A DNA stretch of 64,000 bases from Exiguobacterium sp. Leaf196 (GCF_001423965.1 NZ_LMPV01000011.1:37576-101575), one strand, 5' to 3'; positions 1-10,226 are shown, counted from the first letter of the stretch. The notes: generated from the letters alone by a model not told the origin. Made by a program: numbers and translations.

Positions 1-604
<604 letters not shown>

Positions 605-636
605 CCTATTTTGAGTAGACAAGGAGAGAACCGCTC

Positions 637-1611
637 ATGACCACTTTTTTCTCATTGATCCGTCGCGGAAATAAGTCAGCCCTTGCTGCCGCCATCGTCA
701 ATACGATCATTGCCGCGATCAAGTTCGTCGCCTATATCTTAACTGGGAATGTAGCGATGTTCGCTGAAATGATGCATACGATCGGTGACGCAGCGAACCA
801 GTTCTTCGTCTACATCGGTTCTGCTCTCAGTAAAAAAGCACCAACGAAACGGTTTCCGAATGGTTTTGGTCGCCTTGTGAATCTCGTCTTACTTGCTGCG
901 ATCATCGTCGTTGCATTGCTTGCTTACGAGACGATTCGGGAAGGCATCTTGCATATCACACACGGTCCTGGCGAAAAGACGAGTGGTTTGTGGATCATCC
1001 TGACGGCACTTGGCATTGGTGTCGTACTGGAAGTCGGAGTGTTCTATAAAGCGATGAAAGAAATCGCGCATGAGACGGGACTCAAATCGAGCGGACTGGC
1101 ACTTGTTGGTCAAAGCTTCGCCCATCTTGGACAAGCCAAACCGGCGACACGTCTTGTCTTCATGGAAGATCTTGTCGCAACTCTTGGTGGCGTCATCGCC
1201 ATTATCGCTGTCCTGATTTCGCATTATACGTCGTTTTATCAAGCAGAAGGCATTGCATCCATCTTGATTGGACTCATGATGTTTTATGTCGTCTATAATG
1301 TTTTTATTCAAAATGCTGCCGGTGCGCTCGGTGAGGTTGATGAAGTACTGACAGCCAAAATCGGTGAGATCTTGTTACGTGATGAAGCAGTTCGGGACAT
1401 CGAAAAACTTGAAGTCATCAAGGAAGGAGATCACTTCCATGTCGAAACGGAGATTGAAGTTGATCCCAACTTGACAATTGCGCAAGCGGACGACATTAAA
1501 GATCGACTCGAATTGCAAATTCGCATCCTCAAAGGGATCACCGATGTCACGATCTCCTTTGATGAAGATGATAACGTACAGCAGTATCAACCACCGCCAC
1601 CACCTGTATGA
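637..1611 (+). CDS. Cation diffusion facilitator (CDF) family transporter
   Basis: A 324-residue membrane protein expected to export divalent metal (Zn, Co, Mn or similar) in exchange for protons. The N-terminal half has the CDF membrane domain with the second-helix motif AEMMHTIGDAANQ, where family members place H/D metal ligands. A soluble C-terminal domain follows (about residues 230-310, with HFHVETEIEVD), and the protein ends in an unusual run of prolines. The RBS AGGAGAG precedes ATG 637 with normal spacing. It lies 32 bp after gdh and may be co-transcribed; a strong hairpin terminator follows. Metal specificity cannot be read from the sequence. Confidence 0.85.
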   Translation: MTTFFSLIRRGNKSALAAAIVNTIIAAIKFVAYILTGNVAMFAEMMHTIGDAANQFFVYIGSALSKKAPTKRFPNGFGRLVNLVLLAAIIVVALLAYETIREGILHITHGPGEKTSGLWIILTALGIGVVLEVGVFYKAMKEIAHETGLKSSGLALVGQSFAHLGQAKPATRLVFMEDLVATLGGVIAIIAVLISHYTSFYQAEGIASILIGLMMFYVVYNVFIQNAAGALGEVDEVLTAKIGEILLRDEAVRDIEKLEVIKEGDHFHVETEIEVDPNLTIAQADDIKDRLELQIRILKGITDVTISFDEDDNVQQYQPPPPPV

Positions 1612-1616
1612 TAGAT

Positions 1617-1645
1617 AAAAGCCATCGCTAGCGATGGCTTTTTTT
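1617..1645 (+). terminator. Rho-independent terminator after the CDF gene
   Basis: Perfect dyad GCCATCGCT/AGCGATGGC followed by a run of T. It also has a short A-run on its left and may serve the convergent nuclease gene. Confidence 0.85.
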
Positions 1646-1652
1646 GCGTTTA

Positions 1653-2363
1653 TCAGCGTGTTGCCCGGACGAATCCGGCTTCTTGTGCTTCTTTCTCCGT
1701 ACAGAATCGTTGCTCCGGCTTCACTTCATTGTAAGACTGACCACCCGGGACATGGTAAATTTTTTTACCTGACCGATTGATATTACCTTTGATATCGCAG
1801 GATTTCGTTTCTGTAATCGCTTGAACATTGAATCCGCGATTCGTGACGTAGCCATCGTGCTTCCAGATTTTCTTCTTTGCCTGCTTGGCTTCCTGTTCGA
1901 TTTTTTCAAACATATCGACATAACGTGTGTCTGGTTCATAGACGAACGCCACACGCGCAAGACCTTTTCGGAGTAACTCTTGATTCAACATTTTATCGCC
2001 GTACCAGACATATGCGAGCAGTCGTCCGTATCGGTCAGCCCGGGAATGATCACGCTCCAACCGAATAGCTGTCCCGCTCGGTAATGTCTCTTTTGTAAAC
2101 GCTGAAGCTTCCGTTCCATAAGGTTGAACCGGCGTATCCGGTTTAACAGTTTCCGGTGTATCGACGAGCAACAAACGAACATCCTCCGTTTTCCCGTCTG
2201 CTAGCCTCACTTTTAATGTATCCCCATCGATGACGCGTTGCACCGTCGCTTTCGTAATCTTTTCATCGTCTGGTTGCTTGATGCCAAGCAGATCGGTTTC
2301 TTCTGGTGCACAGCCGATGAGGACGAATAAAAAAAGTAGACTTATGAATACAGATCGTCTCAT
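1653..2363 (-). CDS. Thermonuclease-family lipoprotein (SNase domain)
   Basis: Secreted, probably lipid-anchored nuclease of the staphylococcal nuclease family. The start at 2363 (MRRSVF) is chosen because GGAAAGGAGA sits at proper distance and because it gives a clean signal peptide with lipobox LIGC; an upstream in-frame start would place about 24 extra residues before the signal. Residues about 40-170 form the SNase domain, with VIDGDTLKV (calcium and catalytic Asp), VRLLLVDTPET (catalytic Arg) and a later DRYGR motif. The C-terminal 50 residues contain two cysteines (CDIKGN, RFCTEKEA) and resemble the small extra domain often attached to Gram-positive extracellular nucleases. Convergent with the CDF gene. 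236 residues. Confidence 0.85.
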   Translation of the reverse strand: MRRSVFISLLFLFVLIGCAPEETDLLGIKQPDDEKITKATVQRVIDGDTLKVRLADGKTEDVRLLLVDTPETVKPDTPVQPYGTEASAFTKETLPSGTAIRLERDHSRADRYGRLLAYVWYGDKMLNQELLRKGLARVAFVYEPDTRYVDMFEKIEQEAKQAKKKIWKHDGYVTNRGFNVQAITETKSCDIKGNINRSGKKIYHVPGGQSYNEVKPEQRFCTEKEAQEAGFVRATR

Positions 2364-2438
2364 TTCTATTTCTCTCCTTTCCATGAAAATACGGATTCGG
2401 TCAATGTCCGAACCCGCATACGTCACCTTGTTCATAAG

Positions 2439-3089
2439 TTAGTCTGCTGATAGAACCGTCTCTACTTCGTTACGGTTTGTATAGAGTGTATAGAACGCTT
2501 CCGCTACGTTTTTCGGATCAAGTGCCGTTCCGCGCTTCACTTCTCCGGCAATCGTGACGGTTCCGACGTAGACACCGTCTTCCTTCAACGTATCATGGAG
2601 CATGTGCGTCACTTGACGAACGCCTGCCTTGCCAATCGAAAGCCCTGGTAACGATTTGATTGCTTGCATCGCAGCGCCACCTCCTGTAATCAGGATGGCG
2701 CCGTCTTTTCGTTCCTGCATCGAAGGAGCAACGAGTTGTGCGGCATGCAGTGCACCGAGAACATCGATCTCGAACTCTTTCGTAATCTGTTCTGCCGAGA
2801 CTTCAAGGACAGATGCTTGATGTAAAATCGAAGCATTATAGACTAAGACATCGATTTGTCCATACTGTTCCTCTGTCCATTCGATGAGTGATGCGATATC
2901 GGCTTTTCGAGAAGCATCACATTCTACCCCCACCGCCTCTACACCTTCTTCTTTTAGTTCCGTGATGACGGCTGCAAGCGTTTCTTGTGTCCGCGCCGCA
3001 CAAACGACTTGAAACCCTTCTTGCCCGAATCGTTTACTGATTTCATATCCGTTTCCTGGTCCTGCTCCAATGACGATGACTGTTTTCAT
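2439..3089 (-). CDS. Atypical short-chain dehydrogenase/reductase
   Basis: A 216-residue Rossmann-fold protein. The cofactor loop is GAGPGNG near the N-terminus, with the NAG-like motif VYNAS. At the usual active site the sequence reads ITGGGAAMQ, then LSIGK, so the YxxxK tyrosine is replaced by leucine and the catalytic serine is also absent. It may therefore be a non-catalytic or divergent member, or use another mechanism. The start has AAGGGAGA upstream. It sits 75 bp upstream of the nuclease gene on the same strand. Substrate unknown. Confidence 0.75.
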   Translation of the reverse strand: MKTVIVIGAGPGNGYEISKRFGQEGFQVVCAARTQETLAAVITELKEEGVEAVGVECDASRKADIASLIEWTEEQYGQIDVLVYNASILHQASVLEVSAEQITKEFEIDVLGALHAAQLVAPSMQERKDGAILITGGGAAMQAIKSLPGLSIGKAGVRQVTHMLHDTLKEDGVYVGTVTIAGEVKRGTALDPKNVAEAFYTLYTNRNEVETVLSAD

Positions 3090-3149
3090 GACGTATCTCC
3101 CTTTCTCATTTTAACTGTGATGGTTATTCCCTGAATTGCGTCATTTCAT

Positions 3150-3416
3150 TCAAAAATCGAGCAATGAAGTGCCTTTTTCTTCTTTTTCCTGCGAAACACC
3201 CATGAAACGCGCTAACATCGGATCGACTGCTGGGGTTGCCTGAGGCGTTGACGTAGGTAGCGATATTGTCGAACTTGGCGTCGCCTCGGATTCGAGCAGT
3301 AGTTCACAGTAAACCTTCATCGCTGCAATCTGTTCTTTTTGCGCAACTCCTGTTGTTTGGTCAATACGTTGCATCGCTTGGCGCATCTTTTCGATGATGT
3401 GTTGCTCGGTAATCAT
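3150..3416 (-). CDS. YwdI-like protein (DUF5327 family)
   Basis: An 88-residue soluble protein beginning MITEQHIIEKMRQAM, with a helical N-terminal part (about residues 1-45) and a Ser/Thr/Pro-rich middle, matching my recollection of the B. subtilis YwdI/DUF5327 family. Function is unknown. AAGGAGGAATA precedes the ATG with ideal spacing. It lies upstream of the atypical SDR with a 60 bp gap and diverges from the Gfo/Idh gene. Confidence 0.7.
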   Translation of the reverse strand: MITEQHIIEKMRQAMQRIDQTTGVAQKEQIAAMKVYCELLLESEATPSSTISLPTSTPQATPAVDPMLARFMGVSQEKEEKGTSLLDF

Positions 3417-3473
3417 CTTGTATTCCTCCTTATGGTAGATTGAGGGTATGAACTTGAAAAGGATGTGTTTTCT

Positions 3474-4442
3474 ATGATTCGTACCGCATTAGTTGGTTTT
3501 GGTCTTGCCGGTGAACATTTGCATGCGCCTTATTTACACGCACCTGATTATCAGTTAGTCGCTGTTCAGTCGAGTCGCCCGGAAGCGGTCGCTGCGTATG
3601 ACGCGACGCTCCCTGTCTATCCGACACTTGAAGCATTACTTGAAGCGGAACAAATCGATTTAGTCGTCATCGCGACGGCAAACGATCTGCATTATCCACT
3701 CGCGCGTCTCGCCTTGCTCTCGGGCTGTGATGTACTTGTCGAGAAACCGTTCACCGTCACGCTCGAAGAAGCCAAAACGTTGACAGAACTAGCACGGACA
3801 CACGGTCGGTTACTGACAGTTTATCATAATCGGCGGTACACGAAGGACTTTCGGACGCTGATGACCTTATTAAAATCTGGACGACTCGGTACGCTCCAGA
3901 CGTTCGAAGCGCATTATGACCGTTACCGTCCCGATGTGCAGGATCGTTGGCGCGAACAGAACATTCCTGGTGCCGGTCTATTGTACGACCTTGGTTCACA
4001 CTTGATCGATCAAGCACTCATCGCTTTCGATGAAATTCCAGACCGTGTCTTTTGTGATCAAACGATTCAACGACAAGATGGGATCGTTGATGACTATACA
4101 CATCTAATTTTAGCCTTTGGCACGCGACGCGCTATTTTGCATATCGGTTCCATCGTTCCAGCTGTTGGTCCCTCCCTGATGGTGCACGGAACACAGGCGA
4201 GTTACTTCGTTGATGAAGTCGATACAAAACGGACGACCTATCAATTGGCTGAAGCAAATGGACCTCTGCAAGACTTCCCTTTTGTTTCCGGTCATTTTGG
4301 GGATTATTATACGGATCTCGCTCCAGCCATCCGTAAGCGAACCACACCACCTGTCTCTGCGAAACAGGCTGAACTCGTCATGAAAATCATTGATCGTGCT
4401 CAAAAGAGTGCAAAAGTGGGTACATGGATAGAAGTAGACTAA
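3474..4442 (+). CDS. Gfo/Idh/MocA family oxidoreductase
   Basis: NAD(P)-dependent oxidoreductase, typically acting on sugars, inositols or related polyols. The N-terminal Rossmann motif is GFGLAGEHLH, the family motif EKPF follows at about residue 90, and a C-terminal alpha/beta domain completes 322 residues. ATG 3474 is preferred over GTG 3465 because the AAAGG site lies 11 bases before the ATG but only 2 before the GTG. It is followed after 33 bp by glpD, possibly in one transcript. The family is clear; the substrate is unknown. Confidence 0.85.
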   Translation: MIRTALVGFGLAGEHLHAPYLHAPDYQLVAVQSSRPEAVAAYDATLPVYPTLEALLEAEQIDLVVIATANDLHYPLARLALLSGCDVLVEKPFTVTLEEAKTLTELARTHGRLLTVYHNRRYTKDFRTLMTLLKSGRLGTLQTFEAHYDRYRPDVQDRWREQNIPGAGLLYDLGSHLIDQALIAFDEIPDRVFCDQTIQRQDGIVDDYTHLILAFGTRRAILHIGSIVPAVGPSLMVHGTQASYFVDEVDTKRTTYQLAEANGPLQDFPFVSGHFGDYYTDLAPAIRKRTTPPVSAKQAELVMKIIDRAQKSAKVGTWIEVD

Positions 4443-4475
4443 CTATCCATTTCAGACGAACAGGGGGAAGACAAG

Positions 4476-6137
4476 ATGTTTTCAAGTACAGAACGGACAG
4501 CATGGTTAGAAGAGATGGGACAAGAACTTTTAGACGTCCTCGTCATCGGGGGCGGTATCACGGGAGCTGGTATTCTGCTTGACGCACAAAGTCGCGGCAT
4601 GCGGACAGGCTTGATCGAAATGCAGGACTTCGCCGAAGGGACATCGAGCCGATCGACGAAACTTGTCCATGGTGGATTGCGTTATCTGAAGCAGTTCGAG
4701 ATCAAACTCGTCGCCGAAGTCGGGAAAGAACGTGCCATCGTGTATGAGAACGCACCGCATGTGACGACACCGGAGTGGATGATGCTTCCACTTGTCGAAG
4801 GTGGTACATTCGGTAGCTTCTCGACCTCGATCGGCTTACGTGTCTATGACCAACTCGCTGGTGTCAAACGCCATGAACGTCGGACGATGCTTAGCAAAGA
4901 AGAAACATTACGTTACGAACCACTGTTACGCTCAGAGCATTTAGTCGGCGGTGGGCGTTATGTCGAATATAAAACGGATGACGCTCGACTGACGGTCGAA
5001 GTGTTAAAAGCAGCCATCGGTTACGGTGGACGTGCCGTCAATTATACGAAAGCGGAATCGCTTGTCTACCACAATGGAAAAGTCGTTGGTGTCGAAGTCC
5101 GTGACGTCTTAAGTGGCAAAACGTATACAATTCGGGCGAAGAAAATCATTAATGCGACGGGTCCGTGGGTCGATGAACTGCGTGAAAAAGACGGTTCGAA
5201 ATCCGGAAAGTCATTACACCTGACAAAAGGGATTCATCTCGTCATCGATCAAGTACATTTCCCGTTGCAACAAGCCGTTTACTTCGATGTTCCAGACGGT
5301 CGGATGATCTTTGCGATTCCACGTGAAGGGAAAACGTATGTCGGAACAACGGATACGAACTATAAAGGAGATATTCTTGAGCCTGGTGTCACCGTCGAGG
5401 ATCAGGATTACATCCTAGAGGCGACGAATCAAATGTTCAACGTCGAGTTACGACCTGAGCATGTCGAATCAACGTGGTCTGGACTACGTCCACTCATTCA
5501 TGAAGATGGAAAAGATCCAAGTGAACTGTCCCGAAAAGACGAAATCTTCGTCTCGAAATCCGGTCTGATGTCAATCGCCGGTGGTAAGTTGACTGGGTAC
5601 CGGAAAATGGCGGAACGAATCATCGATATGGTCGCGGAGCAATTCAAGACAGAAGAAAATCGAATTTATCTTGCTTCCCGTACGCACGATATCTTGCTTG
5701 GTGGTGGTCATCCACAAGGAAGTAAAGGATTCGCGCGTTACATGAAGGAACAACAACCAAAAGGCGAAGCACTTGGGTTGTCACCGAATGAGACGACATG
5801 GCTCATCCAGCGCTACGGTACGAATGTCGAACGTGTCTTCGAATTGATTCGGACACGCGGTGACGAAGCCGCTCGTTATCAATTACCGTTACACTGGTTC
5901 GGTGCCCTTCTGTATGGTCTAGAAGCAGAGCTCGTCATGCAACCCGGTGACTTCTTGAACCGTCGTGCTTCAGCCGTCTTCTTTGATTTCCCACATGCTG
6001 AACAATACGCAGACGGTGTTCTTGCCCTGATGCGTAGTGAACTCGGCTGGTCGGCAGAAGATGAAGCGAAAGCCAATGAAAGCATTCGTCGCGAATTTGA
6101 CGCGGTTCGCGTCAAAGGTCCTGTTCCACTTTCCTAA
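4476..6137 (+). CDS. glpD: Aerobic glycerol-3-phosphate dehydrogenase
   Basis: FAD-dependent, membrane-associated enzyme oxidising sn-glycerol 3-phosphate to dihydroxyacetone phosphate and passing electrons to menaquinone. The FAD-binding dinucleotide motif VIGGGITGAG is at residues about 22-31, followed by TSSRSTKLVHGGLRYL, characteristic of GlpD. At 553 residues it has the normal family length, with the C-terminal cap domain present. GGGGGAAG precedes ATG 4476. glpF and glpK, often adjacent in Bacilli, are not in this window; the upstream neighbour is a Gfo/Idh oxidoreductase. Confidence 0.95.
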   Translation: MFSSTERTAWLEEMGQELLDVLVIGGGITGAGILLDAQSRGMRTGLIEMQDFAEGTSSRSTKLVHGGLRYLKQFEIKLVAEVGKERAIVYENAPHVTTPEWMMLPLVEGGTFGSFSTSIGLRVYDQLAGVKRHERRTMLSKEETLRYEPLLRSEHLVGGGRYVEYKTDDARLTVEVLKAAIGYGGRAVNYTKAESLVYHNGKVVGVEVRDVLSGKTYTIRAKKIINATGPWVDELREKDGSKSGKSLHLTKGIHLVIDQVHFPLQQAVYFDVPDGRMIFAIPREGKTYVGTTDTNYKGDILEPGVTVEDQDYILEATNQMFNVELRPEHVESTWSGLRPLIHEDGKDPSELSRKDEIFVSKSGLMSIAGGKLTGYRKMAERIIDMVAEQFKTEENRIYLASRTHDILLGGGHPQGSKGFARYMKEQQPKGEALGLSPNETTWLIQRYGTNVERVFELIRTRGDEAARYQLPLHWFGALLYGLEAELVMQPGDFLNRRASAVFFDFPHAEQYADGVLALMRSELGWSAEDEAKANESIRREFDAVRVKGPVPLS

Positions 6138-6144
6138 CACAAGA

Positions 6145-6177
6145 AGACCCGATCGCCTGAAGGCGACCGGGTCTTTT
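6145..6177 (+). terminator. Bidirectional terminator between glpD and the convergent permease
   Basis: Stem GACCCGATCGCC pairing with GGCGACCGGGTC, with an A-rich left flank and TTTT on the right. Confidence 0.85.
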
Positions 6178-6183
6178 GATGTG

Positions 6184-7620
6184 TTACTCTTCTTCTTTTG
6201 AAGCAGCAAGTTCCGCTACCGGCATATTTCCTGGGTGTAGATTCGAACGCTTACGCGCAAACGTAAAGTAAAGTACTAAACCGATTGCAAGCCAGACTCC
6301 AAAAGCAATCCATGTCTCGAGTTTCAAGTTGAACATCAAGAAGAGACATGCAGCGATTGCTGCGATTGGCACATATGGCATACCCGGACATTTGAATGCA
6401 CGTGGGAGATCCGGCTGTGTTTTACGAAGAATCAAGACAGCGACAGAGATTAAGACGAATGCTGCGAGTGTACCCATGTTGACGAGGTTCGCGATGACAT
6501 CGAGTGGAACGAATCCAGCGACGAGTGAACTACCAAGTCCGATCATCCAAGTCGCCTTGAATGGTGTTTGGTATTTCGGATGCACTTCGGAGAATACTTT
6601 AGGGAACATCCCGTCACGCGAGATCGCAAACGCGAGACGCACCATTCCGTATGTCATGACGAGAATAACCGTTGTGATCCCGAGAATCGCACCGAGATCG
6701 ATGAAACCAGCGACCCAGTTTTGACCTGCCATTTGAATCGCAAGTGAGACCGGGTGATCGATACCAGCGAATTGTTTGTAAGGGACGATCCCTGTCATGA
6801 TGGCTGCGACGATGACGTAAAGAATTGTACAGACAGCAAGTGAACCGATGATACCACGTGGTAAGTTCTTTTGTGGATCACGGACTTCTTCCGCTGCTGA
6901 TGTAACAGCATCAAAACCGATGTACGCGAAGAAGACGATCGCAGCACCCGAGAAGACGCCTCCCCAACCAAATGGAGTGAATGGTGTCCAGTTTGATGGT
7001 TCAACGTAGCCAACACCGACGACGATGAACAAAACGACGACTGCTAATTTGATGACGACCATGATGTTGTTGACACGTTTCGTTTCCTTGATTCCCATCG
7101 ACAACAATGCCGTAATGGCAAAGAGGATCAGGAAGGCTGGAAGGTTGAAGTATGTCTTGGCTCCTTCTACTGCTCCTGGAGCTGCTGAGAGAGCTGTTGG
7201 CACATGGATATTAAATCCTGCGAGTAAAGACTGGAAGTAACCTGACCAACCGGCTGCTACGGCACTGGAGGCGAGTCCATATTCGAGAATCAAGTTCCAA
7301 CCGATGATCCAAGCGAAGATCTCTCCCATCGTTGCATACGTATACGTATAGACGGATCCACTGACCGGAATCGTTGATGCAAATTCAGCGTAAGCAAGAG
7401 CAGCTAGACCACAGGCGATGGCAGATAGAATGAATGATACGATAAGTCCTGGTCCTGCAGTCAACGCTCCTGTTCCCGTCAAAACGAAAATTCCGGTACC
7501 GATGATGGCGCCAATTCCTAAAAACGTTAAATCCATCGCGCCAAGATTTCGAGCAAGTCCACTGTTGCGTTTACTTGCAGCAATCATAGCGGAAACATCT
7601 TTTTTCCGCGTCAAACTCAT
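6184..7620 (-). CDS. APC-family amino acid permease (YfnA/CAT-like)
   Basis: A 478-residue permease with about 12 membrane helices. The first helix carries the APC consensus GIGAIIGTGIFVLTG, and the whole chain resembles the cationic amino acid transporter subgroup that includes B. subtilis YfnA. The start is followed by a basic cytoplasmic N-terminus (MSLTRKKD), with GGGGGAAGT upstream. It is monocistronic, with a long 5' region containing a 9-8-9 inverted repeat (7653-7678). Substrate not determinable. Confidence 0.85.
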   Translation of the reverse strand: MSLTRKKDVSAMIAASKRNSGLARNLGAMDLTFLGIGAIIGTGIFVLTGTGALTAGPGLIVSFILSAIACGLAALAYAEFASTIPVSGSVYTYTYATMGEIFAWIIGWNLILEYGLASSAVAAGWSGYFQSLLAGFNIHVPTALSAAPGAVEGAKTYFNLPAFLILFAITALLSMGIKETKRVNNIMVVIKLAVVVLFIVVGVGYVEPSNWTPFTPFGWGGVFSGAAIVFFAYIGFDAVTSAAEEVRDPQKNLPRGIIGSLAVCTILYVIVAAIMTGIVPYKQFAGIDHPVSLAIQMAGQNWVAGFIDLGAILGITTVILVMTYGMVRLAFAISRDGMFPKVFSEVHPKYQTPFKATWMIGLGSSLVAGFVPLDVIANLVNMGTLAAFVLISVAVLILRKTQPDLPRAFKCPGMPYVPIAAIAACLFLMFNLKLETWIAFGVWLAIGLVLYFTFARKRSNLHPGNMPVAELAASKEEE

Positions 7621-7652
7621 GATGTACTTCCCCCTATATCCGTTGTGATTTG

Positions 7653-7678
7653 TCTTACGAAGCGAGTCGTTCGTAAGA
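7653..7678 (-). promoter_or_regulatory. Inverted repeat in the leader of the amino acid permease gene
   Basis: TCTTACGAA, 8-base spacer, TTCGTAAGA: a perfect 9 bp dyad located 33-58 bases upstream of the permease start. It could be an operator or an RNA stem-loop in the 5' UTR. No T-run follows, so it does not look like a terminator. Regulator unknown. Confidence 0.45.
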
Positions 7679-7783
7679 ACTTAATCAAAAATTTACGAAG
7701 TTTTCAGATAAATTGATATAGGTCATTATACCTATTTGTTTTTTGCGTGACGCTTTCATCTGTTAAAGAATAAAAATCACTTC

Positions 7784-7825
7784 AAAAATATCGGCATGTA
7801 ACATCTGTTACATACCGATATTTTT
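7784..7825 (-). terminator. Terminator of the DUF2252 gene
   Basis: Long dyad, AAAAATATCGG at left and CCGATATTTTT at right, just after the stop of the minus-strand gene at 7846. Confidence 0.8.
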
Positions 7826-7845
7826 CTCCTTTTTCAGTCCAGGTT

Positions 7846-9141
7846 TTAAGTCGTTTTCCACGTCTTCGTCCATTCTAAAAACACTTGGTAATCCAGCTTT
7901 GTTCGCATGACATAAGCTTCTGACCAACGCTCGATCTGCTCCAAAAAAGCGGTATCGGAAACACCGATAGCTCGAATGATTTCAACATCCGCATGATGGG
8001 TTAATATTTTTTCTTGAATTCCCGCATCTTGATCTGCCCGCGCATGGATTTTCGCGGTAATTTGACCTTGAATACATAACACGTTCTCAAGGTCTTCCTG
8101 ACTTTTTATATGCTTCGCCTTTAGTTTTTTCTTGTACGGTGAGCGCTCGCGTACATAATATTCCTTTTTTTCAATCGTCAGATAACCAAGATATGGATCT
8201 TCATGTGCCTGCATCGCCTTTTGCGACGTGATGACCCGTCTCCCTTGATGAACGGTTTCTGCTTCTGGACGATAAACGGGCAGGAATAACGAAGGGACAG
8301 ACGTTTGCGCTTGTTTCATCTCAAGAATCAAATCTTCTTCTCCCCCTTCGCCCTCAATCAAGATGTAATAGCGCTCGAGACCAATGGATGCTGTTCCGCT
8401 GTCTAGCTTACGAACGATATCCTTGATCGTATAGAACGATTCCTCACGGCGATTCTCGGTGTCGATTGTCTCGATGTAGGAAGGCCAGGCAGACTCAATT
8501 GCTGCTCGTGTCGCATCATCTACTACTTCCATATCCGGGAGTGTACAAAATCGTCTCACGCCATCTACCAGTTCCGTTCGCTCCCCCATTAATTCTTCAC
8601 GTTTTTTTTCTGCTTTCTTGATTAATTTCTTGATTGGCCCTTTTGTATTATCTCTTGTAAAACAAACATCACTTGGATCTTTTCCAAGTGCATACTTTTT
8701 TAAATCATGTAAGTATTCAAGAACATAATTACGAATTGCAGGGACTGAATCATATCCTGCCTCTTCAGCGAATAATCGCACAGAGACTGCCATGCGAATC
8801 AAATCGTATAAATACGATCCTAAGTATCCTTCATCAAAGTCGTTGACGTCGTAGATGATTTCTCCTTTTGCATTGCCATGGACACCGAAGTTCTCAAAGT
8901 GAAGATCACCTTGGATCCAAGTTGGCTTATCACGAGGTGTGTCAAAACCAAGCGGAATCCGGGTCACATCGTAATAAAAAAGATGCGAACTCCCCCGAAA
9001 AAAACGAAATGGACTCAAACTCATCTTGTCGTACTTTTCCTGACGTGCTTTCTCATCGAGCTGACGGATTTCATGATCATAGAAATCAAGTACCTTTGCA
9101 ATCGTCATCTGTCGAATCTCTTCATACACGGACTGAAACAT
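7846..9141 (-). CDS. DUF2252 family protein (kinase-like fold)
   Basis: A 431-residue protein of the DUF2252 family, whose function is not established. It has a kinase/phosphotransferase-like active-site region: GDLHFENFG at about residue 85 followed by DVNDFDEGYLG, resembling the catalytic loop and metal-binding DFx motif of aminoglycoside phosphotransferase-like kinases. The start at 9141 is chosen because GGAAAGGAGAGG precedes it; an in-frame start 39 bases upstream has no such site. Monocistronic, with its own terminator. Confidence 0.8.
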   Translation of the reverse strand: MFQSVYEEIRQMTIAKVLDFYDHEIRQLDEKARQEKYDKMSLSPFRFFRGSSHLFYYDVTRIPLGFDTPRDKPTWIQGDLHFENFGVHGNAKGEIIYDVNDFDEGYLGSYLYDLIRMAVSVRLFAEEAGYDSVPAIRNYVLEYLHDLKKYALGKDPSDVCFTRDNTKGPIKKLIKKAEKKREELMGERTELVDGVRRFCTLPDMEVVDDATRAAIESAWPSYIETIDTENRREESFYTIKDIVRKLDSGTASIGLERYYILIEGEGGEEDLILEMKQAQTSVPSLFLPVYRPEAETVHQGRRVITSQKAMQAHEDPYLGYLTIEKKEYYVRERSPYKKKLKAKHIKSQEDLENVLCIQGQITAKIHARADQDAGIQEKILTHHADVEIIRAIGVSDTAFLEQIERWSEAYVMRTKLDYQVFLEWTKTWKTT

Positions 9142-9162
9142 CTGATCCTCTCCTTTCCATTT

Positions 9163-9201
9163 GAAAAAAAGAGCAGTCAAAACGAAATCGTTTGACTGCT
9201 C
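9163..9201 (-). terminator. Terminator of msrAB
   Basis: GAGCAGTCAAA pairs with TTTGACTGCTC; the A-run at 9163-9170 becomes a U-tract on the minus strand. Confidence 0.88.
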
Positions 9202-9209
9202 CCTACATG

Positions 9210-10157
9210 TTACTCGAAATGTTTTTTATATTCCCCGTATCCTGCCGAATCAAGCTCTTCTACCGGAATAAATCGTAACGCTGCTGAGTTGATACAATAG
9301 CGTAGACCACCAAGCTCTGTCGGACCATCATCGAAAATGTGACCAAGATGACTATCTGCATTCGCAGAACGTACTTCCGTCCGCGTCATCCCATGACTCG
9401 TGTCGAGTTCGACTTCCATCTTGTCTTCTGAGATCGGTTTAGCGAAGCTCGGCCAACCACAGTTTGACTGGAATTTATCTTTTGATGTGAAGAGTGGTGT
9501 ACCATCGACGATATCGACATAAAGACCTGGACGTTCTTCATCCCAGTATTCGTTACGAAAAGCGGGTTCTGTCCCGTTCTCTTGTGTGACTTTATACTGA
9601 ATCGGTGTCAGACGCTCTTTCAATTCTTTTTCCTTACCATGATCCTTCCACGCTTCCTTAACGAATTTCGCACGACCGGAGCCGACGCTATACATCTGGT
9701 AGCGGAATGGGTTCTTTTTATAATAATCTTGGTGATATTCTTCTGCTGGCCAAAACGGCTTTTCCGGACGAATTTCTACCGCGACCGGACGCGAGAAACG
9801 TCCTGATGCGTCAAGCTCTGCTTTCGAACGTTCAGCTGCTTCACGCTGCGCTTCATCGACATAAAAAATGGCCGGCTGATATGATTCACCACGGTCATTG
9901 AATTGACCGCCCCCGTCTGTCGGATCGATTTGACGCCAGAAGATATCGAGTAATTCTTCGTACGTAATGACGGACGGATCGTACGTGACTTCAACCGCCT
10001 CCAAGTGACCTGTCGTTTCCGAACAGACCTCTTTATAAGTTGGGTTCTCTGTATGACCACCGGTATATCCTGAAATGACCTGCTCTACCCCATCATATTT
10101 ATGGAATGGCTTGACCATGCACCAGAAACAACCACCTGCAAATATTGCTTTTGCCAT
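9210..10157 (-). CDS. msrAB: Bifunctional peptide methionine sulfoxide reductase MsrA/MsrB
   Basis: Repairs both S- and R-epimers of methionine sulfoxide in oxidised proteins. Residues about 1-155 are MsrA with the active-site motif GGCFWC; residues about 180-310 are MsrB with [16 protein letters not shown] and the catalytic [11 protein letters not shown]. The zinc-binding CxxC pairs found in many MsrB proteins are absent, so it is the zinc-less type. The fusion is of normal length (315 residues) and cytoplasmic, without a signal peptide. Monocistronic, ended by the hairpin just downstream. Confidence 0.95.
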   Translation of the reverse strand: MAKAIFAGGCFWCMVKPFHKYDGVEQVISGYTGGHTENPTYKEVCSETTGHLEAVEVTYDPSVITYEELLDIFWRQIDPTDGGGQFNDRGESYQPAIFYVDEAQREAAERSKAELDASGRFSRPVAVEIRPEKPFWPAEEYHQDYYKKNPFRYQMYSVGSGRAKFVKEAWKDHGKEKELKERLTPIQYKVTQENGTEPAFRNEYWDEERPGLYVDIVDGTPLFTSKDKFQSNCGWPSFAKPISEDKMEVELDTSHGMTRTEVRSANADSHLGHIFDDGPTELGGLRYCINSAALRFIPVEELDSAGYGEYKKHFE

Positions 10158-10226
10158 CTATCTTCCCCTCCTCTGTATGTCTCTATTTTACCGCGTTCAG
10201 AGAATGGACTCGACTTTCCTGCTCAT

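Noticed and set aside
889..1311. 140-codon antisense frame within the CDF transporter
   Set aside because: Shadow of the transporter gene; no family features and no RBS.
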